From assembly GCA_002435835.1 (NCBI GenBank), contig DIVM01000342.1:1-27846 (forward strand): DNA of 27,846 bases, read 5' to 3'. Shown in pieces: positions 6,848-14,411 of the stretch. The notes below the pieces were generated by a model. That model was not told the origin of the DNA. It ran no database searches and saw nothing but the letters and a program-made list of their open reading frames with translations. The translations under genes were made by a program, and so were the position numbers. Each line of letters opens with the position of its first letter. The stretch's first letter is position 1. The stretch is from Firmicutes bacterium UBA6132 (GTDB lineage Bacteria; Bacillota_A; Clostridia; Tissierellales; Sedimentibacteraceae).

Positions 6848-8254
6848 ATGGAGAAAAGTGCAGAAAAAAAGAAAAAGTTCCAATTGCCTAGTGCACTAGT
6901 ATTATTATTCATTATTATTATTATAGCTGGAGTTGCAACCTATTTTGTTCCAGCAGGGCAATATGACAAAATAGAAGACGCAACAGGTAGAATGATTGCA
7001 GATCCAAATACATATCACATAGTTGAACAAAATCCAGTATCATTATTTAAATTATTTATGTCCATACCATTGGGCATGCAGCAGGCAGGAAGTATAATAT
7101 TTTTTATGCTTATAATCGGCGGAGCTATGGGAATAATGACAAAAACAGGAGCAATAGACGTAGGTTTAGGTGCTGTAGTTAAAAAAATGGCAGGAAAAGA
7201 AGCTTTAATAGTTCCTGTTGTAATGTTAATATTTTCATTGGGCGGTGCCTTTATAGGTATGTGTGAAGAAACATTGCTTTTCATTCCTTTGATGGTATCC
7301 ATATGTGTTGCAATGGGATTTGACTCCATAACAGGTACTGCAATATTGTTTGTAGGTGCAGGAGCAGGTTTTGCAGGAGCTTTAACAAATGCTTTTACAA
7401 TAGGTGTTGCACAAGGAATTTCAGGACTGCCTTTATTTTCAGGAATTGGATTAAGATTTATAATTTATTGTACTTTAACCTTAACAACAATTATCTATGT
7501 TTACAGATATGCTATAAAGATCAAAAAAAATCCTCATTTAAGCAGCATGCATGAAGAAGATAAAGCTATAGAACTGCATGTAGACCTTGACAATTTGCCT
7601 AAATTTACTACAAGACATAAACTTGTTTTAACAACATTTGTATTAGGAGTTATAGCACTTGTAATAGGAGTATTAAAATTTGGTTTCTATATTGACGAAT
7701 TATCGACTGTATTTTTATTTGTTGCCATAGTAGCAGGTATTGCAGGCGGATTAAGCACTGAAGAAATAGCTGATGAATTTGTTAAAGGTGCATCAACATT
7801 ATTATATGCAGGTATAATAATTGGTTTCTCAAGAGCAGCAACTGTTATATTAAATGATGGATTAATAATGGACACAATTATTAAAGCAATGGCTGACTCA
7901 TTAAGCGGGCTGCCTGCAACAATCAGTGCTGTTGGTATGTTTGTGGTTCAAAGTTTATTTAACATCTTAGTTCCTTCAGGTTCAGGAAGCGCTGCAGTAA
8001 CAATGCCAATTATGGCTCCTCTTTCAGACATGCTTGGTGTAACAAGACAAACAGCTGTATTGGCTTATCAATTTGGAGATGCTTACATGAACGTAATAAG
8101 CCCTACATCAGGACCATTCATGGCAGCAATAGCTATGAGCAGAATAAGCTATGGCAAATGGGTTAAATGGTTCTTACCGCTATTTTTAATATGGTGCTTA
8201 ATTGCTGTTGTATTCTTAATAATTGCAGTAAGTATAAATTACGGACCATTCTAA
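6848..8254 (+). CDS. YfcC/DcuC-family membrane permease
   Basis: An integral membrane transporter of the C4-dicarboxylate anaerobic carrier (DcuC) superfamily, YfcC branch. The 468-aa protein starts with a lysine-rich cytoplasmic tail (EKKKKFQLP) leading into a first membrane helix (ALVLLFIIIIIAGVATYFVP) and the family-typical FVPAGQYD segment. About a dozen hydrophobic segments follow, including GGAFIGMCEETLLFIPLM, a glycine-rich helix near VGAGAGFAGALTNAFTIGVAQ and LVPSGSGSAAVTMPIMAPL near the end. Members of this branch are often annotated as dicarboxylate or arginine/ornithine carriers, but substrates are mostly untested. Co-transcription with the M20 hydrolase suggests an acylated amino acid or peptide; that is inference. 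Confidence 0.88.
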   Translation: MEKSAEKKKKFQLPSALVLLFIIIIIAGVATYFVPAGQYDKIEDATGRMIADPNTYHIVEQNPVSLFKLFMSIPLGMQQAGSIIFFMLIIGGAMGIMTKTGAIDVGLGAVVKKMAGKEALIVPVVMLIFSLGGAFIGMCEETLLFIPLMVSICVAMGFDSITGTAILFVGAGAGFAGALTNAFTIGVAQGISGLPLFSGIGLRFIIYCTLTLTTIIYVYRYAIKIKKNPHLSSMHEEDKAIELHVDLDNLPKFTTRHKLVLTTFVLGVIALVIGVLKFGFYIDELSTVFLFVAIVAGIAGGLSTEEIADEFVKGASTLLYAGIIIGFSRAATVILNDGLIMDTIIKAMADSLSGLPATISAVGMFVVQSLFNILVPSGSGSAAVTMPIMAPLSDMLGVTRQTAVLAYQFGDAYMNVISPTSGPFMAAIAMSRISYGKWVKWFLPLFLIWCLIAVVFLIIAVSINYGPF

Positions 8255-8322
8255 TCAATTATTATTTATAATTAATACGACATAAATAAGATTTATTAAA
8301 TCATAAACTATATAACTTATAT

Positions 8323-8364
8323 AAACTCACATTCCATAGTTAATTATTGGATGTGAGTTTTTTT
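8323..8364 (+). terminator. Intrinsic terminator after the permease gene
   Basis: Arms 8323-8332 (AAACTCACAT) and 8351-8360 (ATGTGAGTTT) pair perfectly, followed by T residues to 8364. It separates the M20-permease unit from the GntR gene. Confidence 0.82.
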
Positions 8365-8378
8365 ATTAATTAATTTGA

Positions 8379-8407
8379 TTGACTTTAAATTATATTTATG
8401 ATATTAT
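8379..8407 (+). promoter_or_regulatory. Sigma-70-type promoter of the gntR gene
   Basis: TTGACT (8379-8384) and TATTAT (8402-8407) with a 17-base spacer. The -10 box is followed after two bases by the operator at 8410, the same geometry as in front of the aconitase X operon. Confidence 0.7.
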
Positions 8408-8409
8408 AG

Positions 8410-8430
8410 ATGTATACAAGTATTATACAT
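8410..8430. promoter_or_regulatory. Putative GntR operator (autoregulation)
   Basis: ATGTATACAAG with palindromic core TGTATACA (8411-8418), followed one helical turn away by a related half, TTATACAT (8423-8430). The core and its distance from the -10 box are shared with the operators at 9301-9333. GTATAC-type palindromes are common targets of FadR/FCD-type GntR proteins. The position over the transcription start suggests autorepression. Confidence 0.6.
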
Positions 8431-8446
8431 ATAAAGGATAGACATT

Positions 8447-9106
8447 ATGGAGCAAATAAATTATGTTCAAAAAAAGAAAAATTTAAGAGAGATTGCCTAT
8501 AGTCAATTAAAAGATGATATATTTAAAAATAGGATTAAGCCAGGTGATTGCTTAAGTGAAAACCTTATAGCAAGTGAGTTTAATATGAGTAGGACACCTG
8601 TTAGAGAAGCATTAAGAATGTTAGAAAGTGAAGATTTAGTTGAAATTAAAGATGGAATAGGCATATATGTTAAAACTATATCATTCAAAGATATTAAAGA
8701 TATTTTTGAAGTTAGAAAAGCATTAGAAACATTAGCAATAAAAACTTCAATAAATCGAATAATGGATTATGAAGTTGATGAACTAAGAGAAAAATTTGTG
8801 GATTTATTAAATGAATATGAACATGGAGTGGATGTTCCTCTGGAAAAATTTGCATCTGTTGATTGGGAGTTAGATGAACTTATAGTTAATAAATGCAATA
8901 ATGATTACATAATTTCTATTATAAAAGAAATAAATGCTAAAATAAGAAGGTATCAATACTTATCTCATGAAGCATATAACGATGTTAAGGAAAGTACTGA
9001 ACAACATTTAAAAATTTTATCTTTAATAAAAGAAAAAAAATTAGAAGAACTTATCCAAGAAAATGAAAAACATATTGATTGGGCATTGAATTGCTTCTTA
9101 AAATAA
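8447..9106 (+). CDS. GntR-family regulator, FadR/FCD subfamily (for the aconitase X operon)
   Basis: A DNA-binding regulator of 219 aa. The N-terminal winged helix-turn-helix spans about residues 12-78 and contains the signature ASEFNMSRTPVREALRMLE; the C-terminal part (about 85-215) is the all-helical FCD ligand-binding domain that usually senses carboxylic acids, often through a metal held by Asp and His residues. It stands alone between two control regions and is upstream of, and in the same direction as, the aconitase X-TRAP operon. Near-identical operator sequences after both -10 boxes indicate that it controls itself and that operon. The ligand is probably the TRAP substrate or its product. 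Repression is the natural reading of operator placement, not shown directly. Confidence 0.9.
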   Translation: MEQINYVQKKKNLREIAYSQLKDDIFKNRIKPGDCLSENLIASEFNMSRTPVREALRMLESEDLVEIKDGIGIYVKTISFKDIKDIFEVRKALETLAIKTSINRIMDYEVDELREKFVDLLNEYEHGVDVPLEKFASVDWELDELIVNKCNNDYIISIIKEINAKIRRYQYLSHEAYNDVKESTEQHLKILSLIKEKKLEELIQENEKHIDWALNCFLK

Positions 9107-9270
9107 TAATTAAGTCAAAATACTAAAAAATATTTATTTAAATCTTTTTAATTAGTTTAAGTAACATTGTAAAATTTACAACGATTATATTTAAATTAAC
9201 GTATCATTATATTGTCTAAAAAACAAAAAATTCATAAAAATTTATTAATAAAATGTTATAATCATTAACA

Positions 9271-9298
9271 TTGACAAAATGTGCGTAAATAGTATAAT
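9271..9298 (+). promoter_or_regulatory. Strong sigma-70-type promoter of the aconitase X-TRAP operon
   Basis: Consensus TTGACA (9271-9276) and TATAAT (9293-9298) with a 16-base spacer. Transcription would start near 9305, inside the first operator, leaving a leader of about 155 bases. The rest of the 355-base gap from 9107 is AT-rich and shows no gene or clear RNA structure. Confidence 0.8.
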
Positions 9299-9300
9299 AG

Positions 9301-9333
9301 ATGTATACATGTAATATTTATATCTGTATACAT
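9301..9333. promoter_or_regulatory. Paired putative GntR operators of the aconitase X operon
   Basis: Two copies of the palindromic core TGTATACA: ATGTATACAT at 9301-9310 (perfect palindrome) and TGTATACAT at 9325-9333. Centres are 23 bases apart, about two helical turns, so two dimers could bind the same DNA face. The first copy overlaps the transcription start. The same core occurs after the gntR promoter at 8411. Confidence 0.65.
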
Positions 9334-9462
9334 CAATCTACATAATAATATTAAAATTAAAACTTGTCATCTCAGTGGATTTTCATTAAAAGTATTTATT
9401 AAATTAATTTCAGGTATATTTTTAATTTTTAAAAATATATTAATTTATTAAAGGAGGAGAAA

Positions 9463-10668
9463 ATGAAATTAACACAAGAACAACAAGATATGCTTGACGG
9501 AAAGTATGGAAAAGGTACTCAATATGCAATGAAAATTCAGGTTGCAATTGGAGAATCTTTCAAAGCAGAACGTATGGTTCCTATAACAAGAGCTCACGTA
9601 GCATTAAGCAATCAAGAAGCAGATCTCTGGTTTGCTGAAAAATTATTAAATTCAGGTGCTAAATGTAGAGTAGCTCCAACTGTAAACCCAGGATTTTGTT
9701 TATCATATTTTAAAGAAAAGAATATGGCCAGTGAAGAAGATGCAAACTTAATGCAAAGAACCCACAATGCATATAAAGGTTTAGGTGCAATATTAAGTTA
9801 TAATTGCACGCCTTACATAGATACAAATGTTCCTAATTTCGGGGAAATCGTTGCTTATTCTGAATCAAGTGCAACGCCGTATGCAAATGCTGTATGGGGA
9901 GCGAAAAGCAATAGAGAAGGTGCAAATTCAGCTTTATGTGCAGCTATTACAGGATATGTTCCAGAGTATGGACTCTTACTTGATGAAAACAGAAAAGGAA
10001 ATATATTAGTTGAAGTTCAAGCTCATATGAAAACTCCTTTTGATTATCACATGCTTGGAATGATGGGTAAAAAAATTGGTAAGGGTATACCCGTATTTAC
10101 TGAGTTACCAAAATATGTTTCAAAAGAAGATTTAAGAAATTTAGGAGCACAACTTAATACATCAGGTGCATATGACATGTATCATATTGTAGGATTTACG
10201 CCTGAAGCTCCGACTCTTGAAATTGCTTTTGGTGGAAAAGAACCATTAAGAAAAGTTGTAATAACTGATGAAGATTTAAAAGAAGAATTAAATATCATTT
10301 CATTGGAAGGTAATAGACAAATAGATTTTGCTATGTTTGGTTGTCCTCATTTTACATTGGATGAAGTAAAACATATTGCAAATAAAATAGAAGGAAAGAA
10401 ATTACAAAAGGAAATGTGGATTCTTACATCAAGCCATGTGAAGGAAATGGCAGATCGTATGGGATTTACAGAAATAATTGAATTGTCAGGAGGAGCGATA
10501 GTTCCTGATACTTGTCCTGATCAGCCATGTTGGAGACATTTAAAAGAAAAAATTGGCATTACTGAATCTCCTAAATGTGCTTATTATCCACAAAGAAGAG
10601 GAATTCATTTTGTAATAAGGGATTTAGATACATGTATAGAAGCTGCTTTAACTGGAGAGGTGAAATAA
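9463..10668 (+). CDS. Aconitase X large (catalytic) subunit, copy 1
   Basis: AcnX (DUF521) is an iron-sulfur hydro-lyase family. Characterised members are cis-3-hydroxy-L-proline dehydratase (bacteria) and phosphomevalonate dehydratase (archaea). This 401-aa protein is the split form, with the swivelling small subunit encoded next. Visible features are MVPITRAHVALS (39-50), a conserved YSESSATPYAN stretch, SNREG-ALCAAITG and three cysteines in conserved motifs, FGCPH (C294), DTC (C351) and PKCAYY (C372), which are likely cluster ligands. A GGAGGAG ribosome site precedes ATG 9463. The substrate is unknown: neither mevalonate-pathway nor hydroxyproline genes are nearby, and the neighbours are a TRAP transporter and a LarA-like isomerase. 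It is clearly paralogous to the gene at 11098. Confidence 0.9.
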   Translation: MKLTQEQQDMLDGKYGKGTQYAMKIQVAIGESFKAERMVPITRAHVALSNQEADLWFAEKLLNSGAKCRVAPTVNPGFCLSYFKEKNMASEEDANLMQRTHNAYKGLGAILSYNCTPYIDTNVPNFGEIVAYSESSATPYANAVWGAKSNREGANSALCAAITGYVPEYGLLLDENRKGNILVEVQAHMKTPFDYHMLGMMGKKIGKGIPVFTELPKYVSKEDLRNLGAQLNTSGAYDMYHIVGFTPEAPTLEIAFGGKEPLRKVVITDEDLKEELNIISLEGNRQIDFAMFGCPHFTLDEVKHIANKIEGKKLQKEMWILTSSHVKEMADRMGFTEIIELSGGAIVPDTCPDQPCWRHLKEKIGITESPKCAYYPQRRGIHFVIRDLDTCIEAALTGEVK

Positions 10669-10669
10669 T

Positions 10670-11083
10670 ATGGAAGAAAACAAAAAAATATTTAAATGCC
10701 ATAAAATTTCAGATGGTGTTGTTGAAGGTGAAGCAATAGTATCTAAAGATGACATTATGTTTTATTTAATAGATCCTACAAATGGTGTAATGATTGAGCC
10801 TTCCCATGATATAGAAGGAAAATCAATGGCTAATAAAATATTGATTTTTCCAAGTGGCAAAGGAAGTTCAGTAGTACAAGCAGATGGTTTATATCAACTT
10901 AATCAAAGAAACAATGCTCCAAAAGCCATGATTATAAAATATCCAGAAACAGTTCTTGTATCAAGTGCAATTATAATGGAAATTCCAATGGTTGATGATG
11001 TTGATGAGAAATTTTATAATGTTGTTAAAGATGGTGATATGGTAAGAGTGGATGCTGATAATGGTATCGTAGAAATTTTATAG
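10670..11083 (+). CDS. Aconitase X small (swivel) subunit, copy 1
   Basis: A 137-aa DUF126 protein matching the swivelling domain of aconitase-fold enzymes. The signature is FPSGKGSSVVQADGLY (about residues 60-75), whose serine-rich loop contributes to the active site in this family, followed by VLVSSAIIMEIPMVD. It starts one base after the stop of the large subunit, with a GAGAGG ribosome site inside the upstream gene, so the two are translated together and presumably form one heteromeric hydro-lyase. In many bacteria these two parts are fused; here they are separate, as in archaea. Confidence 0.9.
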   Translation: MEENKKIFKCHKISDGVVEGEAIVSKDDIMFYLIDPTNGVMIEPSHDIEGKSMANKILIFPSGKGSSVVQADGLYQLNQRNNAPKAMIIKYPETVLVSSAIIMEIPMVDDVDEKFYNVVKDGDMVRVDADNGIVEIL

Positions 11084-11097
11084 GAGGCTTAAATCAA

Positions 11098-12315
11098 ATG
11101 AAACTTACCAGTTATGAACAAGATGTTTTAAATGGAAAATATGGTGAAGGTATTAAAATGGCAATGCAAATACAAGTTGCCATAGGGGATACTTTTGAAG
11201 CAGATAAAATGGTTCCAATAACTCGCGCCCATGTTGCTTTAAGCGCACAGGATGCAGATGTATGGTTTGCTGAAAAATTATTAGCAAAAGGTGCTATTTG
11301 TAAAATTTCTCCAACAGTTAACCCAAGTATAGACATTAAATATTTAAATGAGCATTTACACGAAGTACCCGATGCTGGTAAAAACATAGTTGCTGCATGC
11401 AATGAAGCATATAGAAAATTAGGAGCAACCCTTACATTTGATTGTACACCTTATTTACAACAAAATGTTCCTGCATATGGCGAAGTTATTGCATTTTCTG
11501 AATCGAGCGCAACACCATATGTAAATTCGGTTATAGGTGCAAGGTCAAACAGAGAATCATCTCAAAGCGCATTATGTGCTGCTATCACAGGCATGGTTCC
11601 AAATTATGGACTTTTGTTAGATGAAAATAGAAAAGCTGAAATCATAGTAGAAGTGCAAGCAGATGTAAAGGATGATTTTGATTATCAAATTTTAGGATGG
11701 TGTTATCCAGAGAAATATAAAGGATTGGAAATTCCTGTATTTACTGGAATAAAACAAAGACCTACACCAGCAGGTTATATGAATTTTGGAGCACAATTAA
11801 ATACGTCAGGTTGTGTGTCCATGTATCACATAGCAGGAATAACTCCAGAAGCTCCAACTCTTGAAGCTGCTATAGGAAACAATAAAATAAAAGAAAAAAT
11901 AATTATTACAGAAAAAGATTTAAAAGAAACAAGAGATAGACTTTGCAATGAACCTTCTAAAATTAATTTTGCAATGTTTGGTTGTCCTCATTTAAACATC
12001 GATCAAGTTGCTTCTATTGCAAAGGTTTGCGAAGGTAAGAAGTTTGCTGTAGACACTTGGATTTTAACAAGTTCTCTTACAAAAGAATTAGCTGCGAGAT
12101 CAGGTTATTTAAATATAATTCAAAGATCTGGCGGACATATAGTTGCAGATACATGTATCGATGTACCACCTTGTTGGAAACCTTATTATCATACAGTAGG
12201 TGTTACAGATTCACCTAAATGCGCTTATTACAATGAAATTAGGGGTATTAAATTTATTATAAGACCTTTAGAGCAGTGTATAGAAGCAGCAATAGCTGGG
12301 GAGGTGCTTGAATAA
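11098..12315 (+). CDS. Aconitase X large (catalytic) subunit, copy 2
   Basis: A 405-aa paralogue of the protein encoded at 9463, clearly recognisable along the full length: the starts read MKLT-EQD-LNGKYG and MVPITRAHVALS in both. The three cysteine motifs are kept: FGCPH (C296), DTCIDVPPCW (C353) and PKCAYY (C375). Differences include the segment after VFTGIKQ (RPTPAGYMNF against the KEDLRNL segment of copy 1) and one residue more in the DTC-PCW loop. The AGGAGG ribosome site lies at the end of the preceding gene. Two catalytic subunits in one operon could act on two stereoisomers, or two successive intermediates, or assemble together. None of these can be decided from sequence. Confidence 0.9.
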   Translation: MKLTSYEQDVLNGKYGEGIKMAMQIQVAIGDTFEADKMVPITRAHVALSAQDADVWFAEKLLAKGAICKISPTVNPSIDIKYLNEHLHEVPDAGKNIVAACNEAYRKLGATLTFDCTPYLQQNVPAYGEVIAFSESSATPYVNSVIGARSNRESSQSALCAAITGMVPNYGLLLDENRKAEIIVEVQADVKDDFDYQILGWCYPEKYKGLEIPVFTGIKQRPTPAGYMNFGAQLNTSGCVSMYHIAGITPEAPTLEAAIGNNKIKEKIIITEKDLKETRDRLCNEPSKINFAMFGCPHLNIDQVASIAKVCEGKKFAVDTWILTSSLTKELAARSGYLNIIQRSGGHIVADTCIDVPPCWKPYYHTVGVTDSPKCAYYNEIRGIKFIIRPLEQCIEAAIAGEVLE

Positions 12316-12719
12316 TGAAAACATTTAATTGTACTAAAATTTCAGGCGGTAAAGTTGAAGCAGAAGTCATAGTTTCTAAAGATGCTGTATGTTTTTATTT
12401 AGTGGAGCCTGACACAGGAATTGTTGTTGAAAAAAATCATGATATTTTAAATCAAACAATAGCAAACAAAATATTGATCATGCCTTCAGGAAAAGGAAGC
12501 TCAGTTGTACAAGCAGATGGTCTTTATAAATTAGCTCAAAACAAATTGGAGCCTAAAGGAATAATAGTTGAACAAGCTGACACAGTTTTAGTTAGCAGTG
12601 CAATTATCATGGAAACTCCAATGGTACATAAAGTTGATAAAGGGTTTTATGAAAATATTAAAACAGGTATGAAAATAATACTTGATGCGGATAATGGTGA
12701 AATTTCAATAGTAGAATGA
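12315..12719 (+). CDS. Aconitase X small (swivel) subunit, copy 2
   Basis: A 134-aa DUF126 protein, paralogue of the product at 10670. The signature MPSGKGSSVVQADGLY and the following VLVSSAIIMETPMV are nearly the same in both copies. Its ATG overlaps the stop codon of its large subunit by one base (TAATG), with GGGGAGG 10 bases upstream, indicating translational coupling and fixed pairing with copy 2. The gene is followed by about 90 AT-rich bases without a terminator before dctP, so transcription probably continues into the transporter. Confidence 0.9.
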   Translation: MKTFNCTKISGGKVEAEVIVSKDAVCFYLVEPDTGIVVEKNHDILNQTIANKILIMPSGKGSSVVQADGLYKLAQNKLEPKGIIVEQADTVLVSSAIIMETPMVHKVDKGFYENIKTGMKIILDADNGEISIVE

Positions 12720-12812
12720 GTAATAATTGTAACCATTTTATAAAAATTTATAAAATTAAAACTATTTATATTATTTTTAAAAAAATAAAATAAAAATTAA
12801 AAGGAGAATTTT

Positions 12813-13865
12813 ATGAAAAAAGTTATTTGTTTAATACTGTCTTTAATCATGGTTTTATCGTTGGCAACAGGTTGCAGCTCAAAACAAGAAACACCATCAA
12901 GTACAGGTACAACACCTGAACAAACAAGCACAGAAAAAAAAGACCCAATAGTAATTAAATATGGCCACATTTGTGCAGAAGACCACTCAGTACATTTATC
13001 AGCACTAAAATTTAAAGAATATGTTGAAAAAGAATCTAATGGTGAAATAGTTGTTGAACTATATCCTAATGGTATATTAGGTGGTGACGTTCAAATGACT
13101 GAAGCTGTTGCAATGGGTACTTTGCAAATGGCACTTCCATCAACATCAATATTAGTTATGTATTCACCTATGTTTGGAGCTCTCGACATGCCTTTTATGT
13201 TTACTAATACTGAAAAAGCATTCGAAGGTTTAAATGGAGGACCTATAGGAGAAAAATTAGATGCAGAATTAGAAAAAGTTGGTATTGTAAACCTTGGTTA
13301 TAACTTCAACGGTATGAGAAGTATGACTAACAATGTAAAACCTATAAACGAACCAGCTGATTTAGCAGGTATCAAAATGAGAGTTATGGAAAGTCCAGTA
13401 TTTATAGACATGTTTAAATATTTAGGTTCTAATGCAACTCCTATGAGTTTTAGTGAATTATTTACGGGACTGCAACAAAAAACTGTTGATGGACAAGAGA
13501 ACCCAGCATCTTTAATTTATGCTTCTAAATTCCAAGAAGTACAAAAATATTTAAGTTTAACAGAACATGTTTACAGTTTCTGTGCAAATATTATGAACCA
13601 AGATTTCTATAACGGTTTGTCAGATGAACATAAGAAAATAGTAAATGAAGGTGCAAAACAATTTTTAGTAGATTGGCAAATAAATTCAGAGGTTAATGAC
13701 AATCAAAAATTCATAGACAAGTTAAAAGAAGCTGGAATGGAAGTTAATGAAGTATCAGCTGAAAATAAACAAAAATTCGTAGAGAAAGTAGCTCCTATGT
13801 ATGATCAATACGAAAAAGAATTAGGAGCAGAAATATTTGATATCATCGAGCCATACAGACAATAA
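12813..13865 (+). CDS. dctP: TRAP transporter substrate-binding lipoprotein (DctP family)
   Basis: The extracytoplasmic solute receptor of a tripartite ATP-independent periplasmic (TRAP) transporter. The 350-aa protein begins with a lipoprotein signal peptide (hydrophobic residues 6-18, lipobox LATGC, Cys21), as expected for a Gram-positive receptor anchored to the membrane. A Ser/Thr/Glu-rich linker follows to about residue 45. The family hallmark is the carboxylate-clamping arginine in AGIKMRV (Arg190), together with PMSFSELFTGLQQKTVDGQENP. This points to an organic acid ligand. The family includes C4-dicarboxylates, sialic acid, ectoine and aromatic acids, so the ligand cannot be named. 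It lies between the aconitase X genes and dctQ and probably delivers their substrate. Confidence 0.93.
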   Translation: MKKVICLILSLIMVLSLATGCSSKQETPSSTGTTPEQTSTEKKDPIVIKYGHICAEDHSVHLSALKFKEYVEKESNGEIVVELYPNGILGGDVQMTEAVAMGTLQMALPSTSILVMYSPMFGALDMPFMFTNTEKAFEGLNGGPIGEKLDAELEKVGIVNLGYNFNGMRSMTNNVKPINEPADLAGIKMRVMESPVFIDMFKYLGSNATPMSFSELFTGLQQKTVDGQENPASLIYASKFQEVQKYLSLTEHVYSFCANIMNQDFYNGLSDEHKKIVNEGAKQFLVDWQINSEVNDNQKFIDKLKEAGMEVNEVSAENKQKFVEKVAPMYDQYEKELGAEIFDIIEPYRQ

Positions 13866-13919
13866 TTTAAATTCAACTAATTAATTCAGGCAAAAATATT
13901 TATAGAAAGGTCGTATATT

Positions 13920-14411
13920 ATGAAAAAGATAGTTAATTTCTATAATAAATTTGAAGAATATACGCTCGTTCTAAGTTTGATTATAACTGTAATAGTTATA
14001 TTCATACAAGTAATTGCCAGATATGTATTTAACTCTTCGCTCTCTTGGAGCGAAGAGTTTTCAAGATATTTGTTCATATGGCAAACTTGGCTTGGTGCAA
14101 GTGTAGCTTTAAGAGATGACAAGCACATCCGTTTAGAAATATTAGATAATAAATTTGGTCCTAATGGAAAAAATGCAATGATTATTATAGCTGATATTAT
14201 ATGGCTTGCTTTTGATATATTTTTAATATTTAATGGAACAGAACTTGTTACTAAACAATTGATGAGGGGCACAAGATCGGCTGGTATTGGAATACCATTA
14301 GCATTTGTTTATGCAAGTTTACCTTTTAGCTCTTTTATTATAGGTTTAAGATTGATCGGAGAAATAGTTAGAACAGGTAAATTATTTAAAACAGCAGGAG
14401 GTGAAAATTAA
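13920..14411 (+). CDS. dctQ: TRAP transporter small membrane subunit (DctQ)
   Basis: A 163-aa protein with four hydrophobic segments (about residues 14-36, 45-62, 83-103 and 125-145), the usual DctQ topology. The signature SLSWSEEFSRYLFIWQTWLGAS near residues 38-60 is typical, as is DDKHIRLEIL shortly after. It bridges the binding protein and the large permease subunit. The codons for SSLSWSEEF form a perfect 12-base inverted repeat (14031-14059). Its stop overlaps the dctM start by one base. Confidence 0.92.
   Translation: MKKIVNFYNKFEEYTLVLSLIITVIVIFIQVIARYVFNSSLSWSEEFSRYLFIWQTWLGASVALRDDKHIRLEILDNKFGPNGKNAMIIIADIIWLAFDIFLIFNGTELVTKQLMRGTRSAGIGIPLAFVYASLPFSSFIIGLRLIGEIVRTGKLFKTAGGEN
14031..14059 (+). 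repeat. Perfect 12-bp inverted repeat inside dctQ
   Basis: Arms AACTCTTCGCTC (14031-14042) and GAGCGAAGAGTT (14048-14059) with loop TCTTG, followed by two more T residues. It is more GC-rich than its surroundings and resembles a weak intrinsic terminator or an mRNA stability hairpin. It also encodes a conserved protein motif, so coincidence is possible. Confidence 0.6.

Noticed and set aside
10082..10091. Further GTATAC operator copies inside coding regions (also near 2231)
   Set aside because: They lack the extended TGTATACA core and the promoter context, as expected for chance matches in AT-rich coding DNA.
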